The notes under the pieces were generated by a model. It was not told where the DNA came from. It worked only from the letters and a program-made list of their open reading frames with translations, and searched no databases. The translations under genes were made by a program, and so were the position numbers. A stretch of 64,000 nt of DNA, taken from the NCBI GenBank assembly GCA_910586615.1, contig CAJUJP010000017.1, positions 1 to 64,000 of the forward strand, given 5' to 3'. This stretch comes from an uncultured Lachnospiraceae bacterium. Lineage in GTDB: Bacteria > Bacillota > Clostridia > Lachnospirales > Lachnospiraceae. This document shows positions 55,011 through 63,629 of this stretch, piece after piece; the first letter of the stretch is position 1; the number at the start of each line of letters is the position of its first letter.

Positions 55011-57149
55011 ATGGACGTAAGTCAGTATCTCGAAATTTTCCTTGATGAAACAAATGAACATCTTCAGAATCTGAACACACAGATTCTCTCATTGGAACAG
55101 GAACCGGATAACGAGGATACGATCAATGAGATTTTCCGTGCGGCACATTCCCTTAAGGGTATGGCAGGAACAATGGGCTATAAGAGAATGCAGAATCTCA
55201 CCCATGATATGGAGAATGTGTTCTCCGAGGTTCGCAACGGCAATATCACCGTGAAGGCAAATATGATCGATGTACTGTTCCAGTGCCTTGATGCGTTGGA
55301 GGAGTATACTACGAACATCCGCGAGAATGCTGACGAAGGCACCAATGATAATGAGCCTTTGATCATGCAGCTTAACGATATTCTGAACGGTGGCGACGAT
55401 GACGGCGATGCAGATGACGCGGCTGCCGATACGGCAGAGGAGGAAGCTGTTGGTGAAACAGTGTCTTCAGAGGATGTGGGAGACAGGAAATGGCTGAACA
55501 TATCGTTTGGTGAAAGTGAGCATAATGTACTGAAGGAAGCGATCAAGCAGGGCAAGCATGTATACGGTGTGACAGTTAAGGTACAGGAGTCCTGTATTCT
55601 GAAGGCAGCTCGTGCATTTCTTGTATTTAAAGCGATCGAAGAGAGCAGTGAGATCATTGTATCGAACCCTTCTGCTCAGGATATAGAAGACGAGAAGTTT
55701 GAACTGGACTTCAGTCTGGTCATTGTTTCGGATGCAACTTTAGAAGATGTACTTAATGCGGCCAGGAGTGTATCTGAGATCGAAGATGTTATAGGTGATG
55801 TGGTTGATCCTGATCATACTGTGGCTCCGGCACATGAACCGGCCAAAGAAGCTCCGGCAAAAGAAGAGACGGTTAAGGAAGAACCCGTGGAGAAGCCGGC
55901 AGTTCCGGCGGTGGCGGCAGCAGCCCCCGCGGCGAAAGCGCCTGCTAAGGGTAAGAAGAAGGCTGACGATAAGAAACCGGCACAAGGCAAACCGGTGGTA
56001 AACAGAACGGTCAGAGTAGATATCGAGAAACTGGATACATTGATGAATCTGGTCAGCGAGCTGATCATTGCAAAGAACTCTCTTGTATCGGCATCTACGG
56101 TTTCAGGCACTTCCAGCACGGCAGTGAATGAGCAGATCGAGTATCTGGAAAGCGTAACAACTTCCTTGCATGAATCGGTTATGAAGGTTCGAATGGTTCC
56201 TATCGAGAGTACTGTCAGCAAGTTCCCGCGTATGGTACGTGACCTGCAGAAGACTCTGGGCAAGAAGATGGAATTGTACATGTCCGGTGAGGAGACAGAA
56301 CTTGACCGTACCGTGGTTGACGAGATCGGTGATCCTCTGATGCACCTTCTGCGTAATTCTGCAGACCATGGTCTGGAGTCCGCAGAGATTCGTAAGGAGA
56401 GAGGCAAGCCGGAGGTTGGTTCCATTTTCCTTGAGGCATATCAGGATGGTAATAACGTTGTCATCGAAGTAAGGGATGACGGTAACGGTATTGATACGGA
56501 AGCTGTAAGAAATAAAGCTATTGAAAAGGGTATCATCACACCCGAACAGGCAGAGAACATGAACGAGAAGGACAGTGTGGATCTGCTGTTCCATGCGGGA
56601 TTCTCTACGGCTAAAGTAGTGTCTGACGTATCAGGCAGGGGCGTGGGTCTTGATGTTGTAAAATCCAAGATCGAAGCTTTGAGCGGCGAAGTGGAAGTAA
56701 AGACAAAGCTTGGAGAGGGAAGTTCCTGGATTATCAGACTGCCGCTTACGCTGGCTATCATCCAGGCGCTCATGGTTGAGATCGGAGACGAGAAATATGC
56801 GATTTCTCTTGGATCTATCCAGACGATCGAGGATATTTCACCTAATGATGTGAAGCTTGTTCAGGCGAAAGAAGTTATCCAGATCCGTGATATTGTCATT
56901 CCGTTGATCCGTCTGAATGAGATCCTGGATATCGAGAGCAAGAAGGATCCCAGCGAAAATCTTGTCGTTGTTGTTGTGAAGAAGGGTGACAAGATGGCGG
57001 GTCTGGTTGTAGATGAACTGATCGGACAGCAGGAGATCGTTATCAAGTCGCTCGGCAAGTACATCAGCAAGTGCAAGATCATCAGCGGTGCAACCGTTCT
57101 CGGTGACGGTGAAGTGGCCCTGATCCTTGATGCCAATACATTGATTTAA
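55011..57149 (+). CDS. cheA: Chemotaxis histidine kinase CheA
   Basis: Sensor kinase of the receptor array, 712 residues. The HPt domain has the phosphorylated H46 in RAAHSLKGMAGTMG. A P2-type region, an Ala/Lys/Glu-rich linker (about 268-325), dimerisation helices (about 330-390), the HATPase domain with LLRNSADHGLE, IEVRDDGNGID and GRGVGLDVVKS, and a C-terminal CheW-like domain follow. The acidic insert after the HPt domain (about 126-155) is unusual but in a known variable linker. Confidence 0.98.
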   Translation: MDVSQYLEIFLDETNEHLQNLNTQILSLEQEPDNEDTINEIFRAAHSLKGMAGTMGYKRMQNLTHDMENVFSEVRNGNITVKANMIDVLFQCLDALEEYTTNIRENADEGTNDNEPLIMQLNDILNGGDDDGDADDAAADTAEEEAVGETVSSEDVGDRKWLNISFGESEHNVLKEAIKQGKHVYGVTVKVQESCILKAARAFLVFKAIEESSEIIVSNPSAQDIEDEKFELDFSLVIVSDATLEDVLNAARSVSEIEDVIGDVVDPDHTVAPAHEPAKEAPAKEETVKEEPVEKPAVPAVAAAAPAAKAPAKGKKKADDKKPAQGKPVVNRTVRVDIEKLDTLMNLVSELIIAKNSLVSASTVSGTSSTAVNEQIEYLESVTTSLHESVMKVRMVPIESTVSKFPRMVRDLQKTLGKKMELYMSGEETELDRTVVDEIGDPLMHLLRNSADHGLESAEIRKERGKPEVGSIFLEAYQDGNNVVIEVRDDGNGIDTEAVRNKAIEKGIITPEQAENMNEKDSVDLLFHAGFSTAKVVSDVSGRGVGLDVVKSKIEALSGEVEVKTKLGEGSSWIIRLPLTLAIIQALMVEIGDEKYAISLGSIQTIEDISPNDVKLVQAKEVIQIRDIVIPLIRLNEILDIESKKDPSENLVVVVVKKGDKMAGLVVDELIGQQEIVIKSLGKYISKCKIISGATVLGDGEVALILDANTLI

Positions 57150-57169
57150 GCAGAGGGAGGAACAGTGAC

Positions 57170-57622
57170 ATGGAAGAATTGAAAGTAGTTGGAGAAACAA
57201 CACAGTTCATTGTGATCAAACTTGGTGATGAACAGTATGGAATCGATATCAAATATATAGATAATATTGTAAGAATGCAGCATATCACGAGAGTACCTAA
57301 AGTAGACGCTTATCTGAAAGGCGTGATCAATCTTCGCGGTGAAGTCATTCCTGTGATGAGCATCCGTATCAAAATGGGTCTGGAACCGGATACGGAGACG
57401 AAATCCACCAGAATCATTATCCTGAAGCTTGAGCAGCACGGAACTATCGGTGTGATCGTGGATGAAGTAAAAGAAGTCGTTACACTGGAAAATGACCAGA
57501 TTGAGAAGGTCGCATATGATTCCAAGGATGAAAAGGACAGTTTCCTGTGCGGAATCGGAAAGTGCGATGGAGGATTGATCTCCCTGCTGGATCTGAATTC
57601 CGTTGTGCTTGAAAATGTTTAG
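57170..57622 (+). CDS. cheW: Chemotaxis coupling protein CheW
   Basis: Adaptor linking chemoreceptors to CheA. It is a single CheW domain of 150 residues with FIVIKLGDEQYGIDI, the receptor-interface segment TRVPKVDAYLKGVINLRGEV and GVIVDEVKEVV. It lies 20 bases after cheA, with AGGGAGG upstream of the ATG. Confidence 0.97.
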   Translation: MEELKVVGETTQFIVIKLGDEQYGIDIKYIDNIVRMQHITRVPKVDAYLKGVINLRGEVIPVMSIRIKMGLEPDTETKSTRIIILKLEQHGTIGVIVDEVKEVVTLENDQIEKVAYDSKDEKDSFLCGIGKCDGGLISLLDLNSVVLENV

Positions 57623-57633
57623 GAGGTTTCGTA

Positions 57634-58248
57634 GTGGGTGAGATTACCTTAGAAAAAATGTCTAACGAATATTTCGATGTTCTGAAAGAACTCGGAAATA
57701 TCGGGGCAGGCAATGCCACCACTGCGCTGGCGCAGATGATGCAGTGCAAGGTGGATATGGCAGTGCCCCAGGTCAGACTGTTAGAATTTAAAGAAATGGG
57801 CGAGATGATGGGCGGTGAGGAAACGATCATGGCCGGCATCTACCTTGGTATTGAAGGAGATATTACCGGCAGTATTATGTTCCTCCTGGAAAAACAGGCT
57901 GCCAGACATCTTGTGAATAAGCTGATGGGTATGCAGATTGAAGGGGAAGAATTTTCCGAGATGGAATTTTCGGCGCTCAAGGAAGTGGGAAATATCATCA
58001 CGGGTGCTTATCTGAATTCCCTGTCCGGTCTGACGAATTTAGTGATTTATCCCTCTGTTCCCGATTTAACTGTGGATATGGCCGGGGCGATCCTCAGTGT
58101 TCCGGCGATTCAGTTCGGGGCGCTTGGCGATAAGATGCTGTTGATACAGACACAGTTTTTTGACGATATGGTTCTGGACGGATATTTTATCCTTGTCCCG
58201 AATCTGGATTCTTACGGCAAGATCTTGTCGGCATTAGGACTTAGCTAG
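57634..58248 (+). CDS. cheC: CheY-P phosphatase CheC
   Basis: Phosphatase of CheY-P in B. subtilis-type chemotaxis and partner of CheD, 204 residues. Two helix-loop active regions are present, KELGNIGAGNATTALAQM and ALKEVGNIITGAYLNSL, each with Glu and Asn in register. The GTG at 57634 has AGGAGG about seven bases upstream. It is distinct from FliY, which carries a second domain of this type in the operon. Confidence 0.95.
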   Translation: MGEITLEKMSNEYFDVLKELGNIGAGNATTALAQMMQCKVDMAVPQVRLLEFKEMGEMMGGEETIMAGIYLGIEGDITGSIMFLLEKQAARHLVNKLMGMQIEGEEFSEMEFSALKEVGNIITGAYLNSLSGLTNLVIYPSVPDLTVDMAGAILSVPAIQFGALGDKMLLIQTQFFDDMVLDGYFILVPNLDSYGKILSALGLS

Positions 58249-58300
58249 GGTAGAGCACTGAAAGGTGCAGATTTATAAGTGTAAACAGGAGATATCATAT

Positions 58301-58786
58301 ATGGGCAAGGTGATAAAGGTCGGTATGGCCGATTTGAATGTATGCGTCAGTCCTGACAGTATTACGACGTTGGGACTCGGCTCATGTGTCGGAATCGCTA
58401 TCCGTGATCCGGTGACTAAAATTGGCGGCTTGGCACACGTTATGCTTCCTGACAGCTCTTCCATTCGAAATAATACAAATATCCCGAAGTTTGCGGATAC
58501 AGGTATAGAGGAATTAGTGAAGCAGGTTGTGGCTAAAGGCGCCAACAGAGGGCGCCTGGTAGCCAAGATCGCGGGCGGTGCGCAGATGTTTGCGTTCCAG
58601 AGTAAGAATGAGATGGTTCGCGTGGGAGAGAGGAATGTTGAGGCGACCAGAAAGAAACTGGCGCAGCTCAAGATTCCGGTTCTGGCGGCGGATACAGGTA
58701 AGAATTATGGAAGAACCGTTATTTTCTATCCGGAGACAGGTGATTTCGTGATCCGTGCGGTTGGCAAACCCGAAAGCGTGATCTGA
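58301..58786 (+). CDS. cheD: Chemoreceptor glutamine deamidase CheD
   Basis: Deamidates receptor glutamines and binds CheC. It has 161 residues with the catalytic Cys29 in GLGSCVGIAI and His46 in GGLAHVMLPDS. ATG 58301 follows AGGAGA; an upstream GTG at 58265 lies before that site and would add an atypical N-terminus. Confidence 0.96.
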   Translation: MGKVIKVGMADLNVCVSPDSITTLGLGSCVGIAIRDPVTKIGGLAHVMLPDSSSIRNNTNIPKFADTGIEELVKQVVAKGANRGRLVAKIAGGAQMFAFQSKNEMVRVGERNVEATRKKLAQLKIPVLAADTGKNYGRTVIFYPETGDFVIRAVGKPESVI

Positions 58787-58814
58787 CGGATATATACGGT
58801 GGAAGGATTGTGAA

Positions 58815-59225
58815 GTGGACAACGAAGCAGTAAACACCAGTGAAGAGAATACAATCGAAGAAAGTATCAGCGAAGAAAATGCTAATGATGAAGAAAATCA
58901 GCTTGAAATAGAGACTCCTCAGGAGCGAAAAGCCAGAGAAGAGCGGGAGGCAAGGGAGCGGGCGTTTCGGGCAAAGAAGCGCAGGCTTATTCCGCCGCTT
59001 ATCATGTTATCTGCAGGTGCCATCACAAGTATTACGATGCGCATCCTGCATTATGATACGAAGACGATGCTGATCATTTTATTATGTGTTTTGATCGGCT
59101 TCTATATAGCAGGTTGTGTAATCAAGAGTATGCTGGATAAATTTGAAAAACAGATAGAAGAAGCCGACATGGAAGAGGGCGAAGTCATCGAGAAGGAACT
59201 CGCAGAAGAAGATAAACGCAGATAG
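58815..59225 (+). CDS. Unknown two-helix membrane protein between cheD and fliA
   Basis: A 136-residue protein from GTG 58815. It has an acidic N-terminal tail (Glu/Asn/Ser-rich), a basic Arg/Lys/Glu helix (about 38-60), two membrane segments (about 60-80 and 90-110) and an acidic cytoplasmic tail (EEADMEEGEVIEKELAEE). I do not recognise a family. Strict position between cheD and fliA and absence of disruption suggest a real operon member. The ribosome binding site is weak (GGAAGGA), so the exact start is uncertain. Confidence 0.7.
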   Translation: MDNEAVNTSEENTIEESISEENANDEENQLEIETPQERKAREEREARERAFRAKKRRLIPPLIMLSAGAITSITMRILHYDTKTMLIILLCVLIGFYIAGCVIKSMLDKFEKQIEEADMEEGEVIEKELAEEDKRR

Positions 59226-59263
59226 AATTCGGAAGCGATTGTAAAGGATGAATAGATACGCAT

Positions 59264-60046
59264 ATGGATGATACGGGCAAAAAGAAACTTTGGGAGGAAT
59301 ATGCAAAAACAAAATCTCCTGAGGTAAGAGAAAAGATCATATTGGAGTATGCGCCGCTGGTGAAAGTCGTAGCGGGTCGGTTAAGCATGTATCTAGGGTA
59401 TAATGTGGAGTATGAGGATCTGGTAAGCTACGGGATCTTCGGATTGATAGATGCCATTGATAAATTTGACTTTTTAAAAGACGTAAAATTTGAAACCTAT
59501 GCCAGTCTGCGGATCCGGGGAGCGATTTTGGATCAGATCCGTAAGATGGACTGGATTCCGCGCACGATCAGACAGAAACAGAAGAAGATTGATGCTGTCA
59601 TCAGAGAGGTCGAAGCGCGGTGCGGCAGAACTGCAACGGATGAGGAAATTGCTGAAGGACTGGGAATATCGGGAGATGAGTATCTGGACTGGCAGTCACA
59701 GATGAAGATTACAAATGTGGTGTCCCTGAATGAATTTCTCGAACAGGGCAGCGAGGTGCCGAACGAGGCAAGTCATACGAGGAGCAGCCAGTTTGACAGT
59801 CCGGAACAGGTTCTGGAAAGAGATGAATTGAAAAAAATGCTTGCGGAAGCATTGGAGCTTCTGACAGAAAAGGAACGCAAGGTGATCCTTTTATACTATT
59901 ATGAAGAACTTACATTAAAAGAAATCAGCAGCATTCTGGAAGTATCGGAATCCAGGATATCACAGCTTCATACAAGAGCACTTCAGAAGATGAAGGTGAA
60001 GATGGGGCATTATATCGGTATTTTAACAGAAGCAGGCGGAAGGTAA
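59264..60046 (+). CDS. fliA: Flagellar sigma factor FliA (sigma-28/SigD)
   Basis: Alternative sigma factor for late flagellar and motility genes. The 260 residues carry region 2 (NVEYEDLVSYGIFGLIDAID, then FETYASLRIRGAILDQIR), the typical DWIPRTIR segment, region 3, and region 4 with LTLKEISSILEVSESRISQL. It lies near the end of the fla/che operon, the position of sigD in B. subtilis, so its level depends on read-through of the long transcript. No flgM is seen here. Confidence 0.97.
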   Translation: MDDTGKKKLWEEYAKTKSPEVREKIILEYAPLVKVVAGRLSMYLGYNVEYEDLVSYGIFGLIDAIDKFDFLKDVKFETYASLRIRGAILDQIRKMDWIPRTIRQKQKKIDAVIREVEARCGRTATDEEIAEGLGISGDEYLDWQSQMKITNVVSLNEFLEQGSEVPNEASHTRSSQFDSPEQVLERDELKKMLAEALELLTEKERKVILLYYYEELTLKEISSILEVSESRISQLHTRALQKMKVKMGHYIGILTEAGGR

Positions 60047-60056
60047 CAGGTGTATC

Positions 60057-61646
60057 ATGAACGGATATTTTAGACTTATAAACGAAGCAAACAGACCCGC
60101 TCTGAGATTGATCCCGCCTACTGACGGCGGCAGACCGGTCAATATTAACGATATTGTTGAGTACTTAACAATGAAGGATTGTGCCGGAGATTTACCATCC
60201 TTGAAACGTGGACTGGATGCGGCATCGGATAAAGAAGTAATACTGCCTCTGGAGCGAGGCAGCCAGAACGTGGAGCGGGAATGCTACAAGCTCACAGTCA
60301 CACCGGATAAGATGCAGGTATACGCAAAATTTTTTGCTGCTGCAGAAGGCGGAAAAGAACTTGCTATAGGAGAATTATTACGGGATCTGGAATCCCGTGG
60401 CATTAAAAGCGGTATCAAAAAAGAAGAAATACAGAAATTTTTCCAGAATAAGGAATATTGTGAAGATATACTGCTTGCAGAAGGTGTGCAGCCTGTTCAG
60501 GGCAAGGATGCCCATATTGAATACAAGTTTAATACGGATAAGAAGGCAAAACCCACATTAAAGGAAGACGGTAGTGTGGATTTCTTCAATTTGAACATAC
60601 TAAACCATTGTATGGAAGGTGATGTGCTTGCTGTTCTGCATAAGGAGGAGCCGGGAACAGCGGGGATGAATGTCTTTGGTGAACCGATTAAGCCGGCGGA
60701 TGTCAGGACGGCAGTTTTAAAATACGGCAAGCACATCAATCTGTCAGAAAACGGGCTGGTACTCACATCTCAGGTGAACGGTCACGTGGAACTGGTAGAG
60801 GGCTCCGTGTTTGTGTCAAATGTTTTGACAGTTGAGAATGTGGACACATCCACCGGAAATATAGATTACGATGGAAACGTGCAGGTGAACGGCAATGTTT
60901 TTATGAATTTTTCTGTTAAAGCAAGCGGTGATATAGAGGTAAAGGGCGTTGTGGAAGGTGCGTTTCTGGAAGCAGGCGGCAATATTATCATAGCGAGAGG
61001 CATGAACGGTATGGGAAAGGGAACGCTGTATGCAAAGGGAAATATCATTGCAAAGTTCCTTGAGAATGCCACGGCTCAGGCAGAAGGGTATGTTGCGGCC
61101 GAATCTGTTCTTCACAGCAAGATCATGGCCGGCGGTGAAGTAAATGTGGATGGTAAAAGAGGATTTATCATCGGCGGAAGGGTGTGTGCGACGGGAGGCG
61201 TTAATGTCAAGACACTCGGTTCGGCGACGGGAGCAGATACCACAATAGAGGTCGGAGCAGACCCCAATATGAAGAACAGGATTGCGGAACTGCAGAAGCT
61301 GGTTGCGGAAGACAGAAAGGCTCTGGATTCCATCCAGCCTGTATTGATTGCCGCAAAGCAGAAGATCATGGCGGGAGTGAAACTGACGCCGGATCAGCTT
61401 AAGTATGTGCAGTCGCTGACGACGGCAAACCAGCAGAGGACTGAGACATTAAAGATTTATGAGGCTGAACTGGATGAACTTTTGGAGAAGTCTTCCGGCG
61501 CAACGGCTGTGATGGTTAAGGTAAGGGGAATGGCATATCCCGGCACAAAGATCTGTATCGGAGATGTTTCTATGACCGTGCAGAAGAATACGCATTACTG
61601 CCGTTTTATCAAGGAGCGCGGTGACGTAAAAACCGCACCGCTATAG
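60057..61646 (+). CDS. FapA/DUF342-family protein
   Basis: A 529-residue soluble protein of the FapA (DUF342) family. A right-handed beta-helix-like core (about 265-400, with repeats of the type GNIDYDGNVQVNGNVFMNFS) follows a conserved N-terminal half, and the C-terminal part is helical (about 400-495). Such proteins are common downstream of fliA in Clostridia. The biochemical function is not established; a polymer-forming or scaffold role is possible but not shown. It begins 10 bases after fliA. Confidence 0.85.
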   Translation: MNGYFRLINEANRPALRLIPPTDGGRPVNINDIVEYLTMKDCAGDLPSLKRGLDAASDKEVILPLERGSQNVERECYKLTVTPDKMQVYAKFFAAAEGGKELAIGELLRDLESRGIKSGIKKEEIQKFFQNKEYCEDILLAEGVQPVQGKDAHIEYKFNTDKKAKPTLKEDGSVDFFNLNILNHCMEGDVLAVLHKEEPGTAGMNVFGEPIKPADVRTAVLKYGKHINLSENGLVLTSQVNGHVELVEGSVFVSNVLTVENVDTSTGNIDYDGNVQVNGNVFMNFSVKASGDIEVKGVVEGAFLEAGGNIIIARGMNGMGKGTLYAKGNIIAKFLENATAQAEGYVAAESVLHSKIMAGGEVNVDGKRGFIIGGRVCATGGVNVKTLGSATGADTTIEVGADPNMKNRIAELQKLVAEDRKALDSIQPVLIAAKQKIMAGVKLTPDQLKYVQSLTTANQQRTETLKIYEAELDELLEKSSGATAVMVKVRGMAYPGTKICIGDVSMTVQKNTHYCRFIKERGDVKTAPL

Positions 61647-61703
61647 ACAGAACAGAAGGAACAGCCGTATTGCAAATTGGCCAAACAGGGGAGGCGGGTC
61701 AGG

Positions 61704-62024
61704 ATGGCAATTGGATTTGTAGAAATGCAGGGACAGATTACGAGAGCCCAGGATTATACGTCAATCAAGCACAATGAAGATTCCAAAGGAATGGTTGAAC
61801 AGTCAAATTTCGGCCAGCAGATGACGAAGCAGGTGGAACGCCAGGTAAAAAGAGTCAACAAAGGGGATCAGCCGGAGTATCATGAAAAGAAGTTTGATGC
61901 CAAGGAAAAGGGCAGCAATGGATATCATGGTGACGGCGGTCGCTCCCGCAAGAAGAAACCGGGACAGAATCCTGACGGAAAAGTGCTTATGAAGAAGGCG
62001 GACAGAATCGATTTTACCGTTTAG
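61704..62024 (+). CDS. Small basic conserved protein of the flagellar operon, function unknown
   Basis: A 106-residue hydrophilic protein starting MAIGFVEMQGQITRAQDYTS and rich in Lys, Gly and Gln toward the C-terminus (HGDGGRSRKKKPGQNPDGKV). No membrane segment is visible. ATG 61704 is chosen because GGGGAGGCGGG lies about ten bases upstream; a TTG at 61677 is in frame but lies before that site. I do not recognise the family. The context is between the DUF342 protein and the SwrB-like protein. Confidence 0.7.
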   Translation: MAIGFVEMQGQITRAQDYTSIKHNEDSKGMVEQSNFGQQMTKQVERQVKRVNKGDQPEYHEKKFDAKEKGSNGYHGDGGRSRKKKPGQNPDGKVLMKKADRIDFTV

Positions 62025-62076
62025 GCCGGCATGGCAGCGGGTATGAACGGAATTACGAAAGGGAATATAATATAAA

Positions 62077-63597
62077 ATGAGTGCAGCAGAGATTATTCTG
62101 ATTGTGATCGGAGTGGCAATATTCCTGTTGGGATATCTGATGCCCGCGAGAAAAAAGGATCTGGATGAAGAGGTACGACTGATCAGCGAAGACGAGATCA
62201 GAAAAATGGTTGCCGGAGAGATGGAGCACGTTAAGGGAAATATTTCCAATATTGTGGAGGAGACTGTAGAGTATTCCATTGAAAAGGCAGAACGTGCCAT
62301 GGAACGGGTGACCAATGAGAAAGTCATGGCGGTCAGTGAATATTCAGATACCGTATTGGAGGAAATTAACAAGAATCATAAGGAAGTCGTGTTTCTGTAT
62401 GATATGCTGAATGATAAACATGATAACCTGATGTCTACTATTAACGAGGCAACGATGGCGGCAGACAGCGTGAAGGAAACTACCAGAGATTCCGAGATCA
62501 TGGCGCATGAAGCAGCGGAGAAGATCGAAGCGGTTTTTCAGGCATCAGATGAAGCGGCAGATTCGATCAGAGATGCGATGAATGCGGCGGCCAAGGTTCA
62601 GAAAGCCGCACAAGAGTCCATGCGCATTGTGATCCGTGCAGTGGAGGGAGCCAAGAGTGAATTGGCGGCATTGCGTGCAGCCAAGACGGAATATATGGCG
62701 GAAGCTCAAAAAACGCAGCCGGAGGAAACAGTCCGGGTGCAGGAGAAAACCGTAATAGAGCCGGAAGCAGGACAGATTCGGAAGCAAAAGGCTGATCCGG
62801 CACCAGAAGCAGGTTATCCACAGACAGAACAGGAAAGCATGGAAAATGCAGCTTACGGTTCAGGCACAGAACTGCCTGAGGCAGAACCGGAGCGTCCGCA
62901 GAGAACAGGGGCAGAAGCAGAGGAAGGTCGTCCGCAGAGAGTAGAGTCGGAAGCAGGAGCAGGATATTCACGGAGAGCGGAGGCAGGACGTCCGCGCACA
63001 GTAGAGTCAGAAGCAGGAACAGATCGTCTGCAGGAGCAGCCGGAAGCATGGAGTAGCTATTCCCGTGAGATGTCGGGCGGCGGATTTGTGTCAGAGCCTA
63101 CAGGTCAGATAGATGCCGGCCGCAGCACAGCTGTGCCGAAGACAGAACGGGAGCGCTTCCAGAGAACAGAGATGGAAGCGCCGGACTATACGCCGGATTT
63201 TCCGGAAGAAACCGAAACTGTGGAAGAAGAGGTGGATTTCACACCTATTTCGCCAAGAAGGGTGGAGATCATTCATCAGCCGGACGGAGATTATGTGGCT
63301 GAGGATATAGATGATATGTCCACAAGCGAAGCTTTTGCCAGTATGGGATTTTTTGCACCCAGGGAAGAGGCAAAAAGAAAGCCACGGGCTCGAAAAGCGC
63401 CAAGAAGAGAGAGACCGCAGGATGCGGCACCTGCAGTGGATCTTCAGTTTGCCCAGGGGAAAGATAACGGGCGTAATAGTAATGAGAGGATTCTGGAGCT
63501 GCACAAGGCAGGCAAGTCCAACATGGCCATTGCAAGAGAGCTTGGACTGGGACTTGGCGAGGTGAAACTGGTCATAGATCTCTTTGAGGGTCTGTAG
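62077..63597 (+). CDS. SwrB-like / DUF6115 membrane protein
   Basis: Bitopic protein of 506 residues with an N-terminal membrane helix (about 4-22), a long coiled coil (about 25-215), a disordered Glu/Arg/Pro-rich middle (about 220-400) containing imperfect repeats of the type RPQRVESEAGAG, and a C-terminal helix-turn-helix-like segment (ERILELHKAGKSNMAIARE, then LGLGLGEVKLVIDLFEGL). This is the layout of SwrB, which follows sigD in B. subtilis and promotes assembly of the flagellar export apparatus. Sequence similarity outside the ends cannot be judged by eye, and the protein is much longer than SwrB. Confidence 0.75.
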   Translation: MSAAEIILIVIGVAIFLLGYLMPARKKDLDEEVRLISEDEIRKMVAGEMEHVKGNISNIVEETVEYSIEKAERAMERVTNEKVMAVSEYSDTVLEEINKNHKEVVFLYDMLNDKHDNLMSTINEATMAADSVKETTRDSEIMAHEAAEKIEAVFQASDEAADSIRDAMNAAAKVQKAAQESMRIVIRAVEGAKSELAALRAAKTEYMAEAQKTQPEETVRVQEKTVIEPEAGQIRKQKADPAPEAGYPQTEQESMENAAYGSGTELPEAEPERPQRTGAEAEEGRPQRVESEAGAGYSRRAEAGRPRTVESEAGTDRLQEQPEAWSSYSREMSGGGFVSEPTGQIDAGRSTAVPKTERERFQRTEMEAPDYTPDFPEETETVEEEVDFTPISPRRVEIIHQPDGDYVAEDIDDMSTSEAFASMGFFAPREEAKRKPRARKAPRRERPQDAAPAVDLQFAQGKDNGRNSNERILELHKAGKSNMAIARELGLGLGEVKLVIDLFEGL

Positions 63598-63629
63598 AAA
63601 GATAAGAATTGTTAAAAAGGTGACAATGC

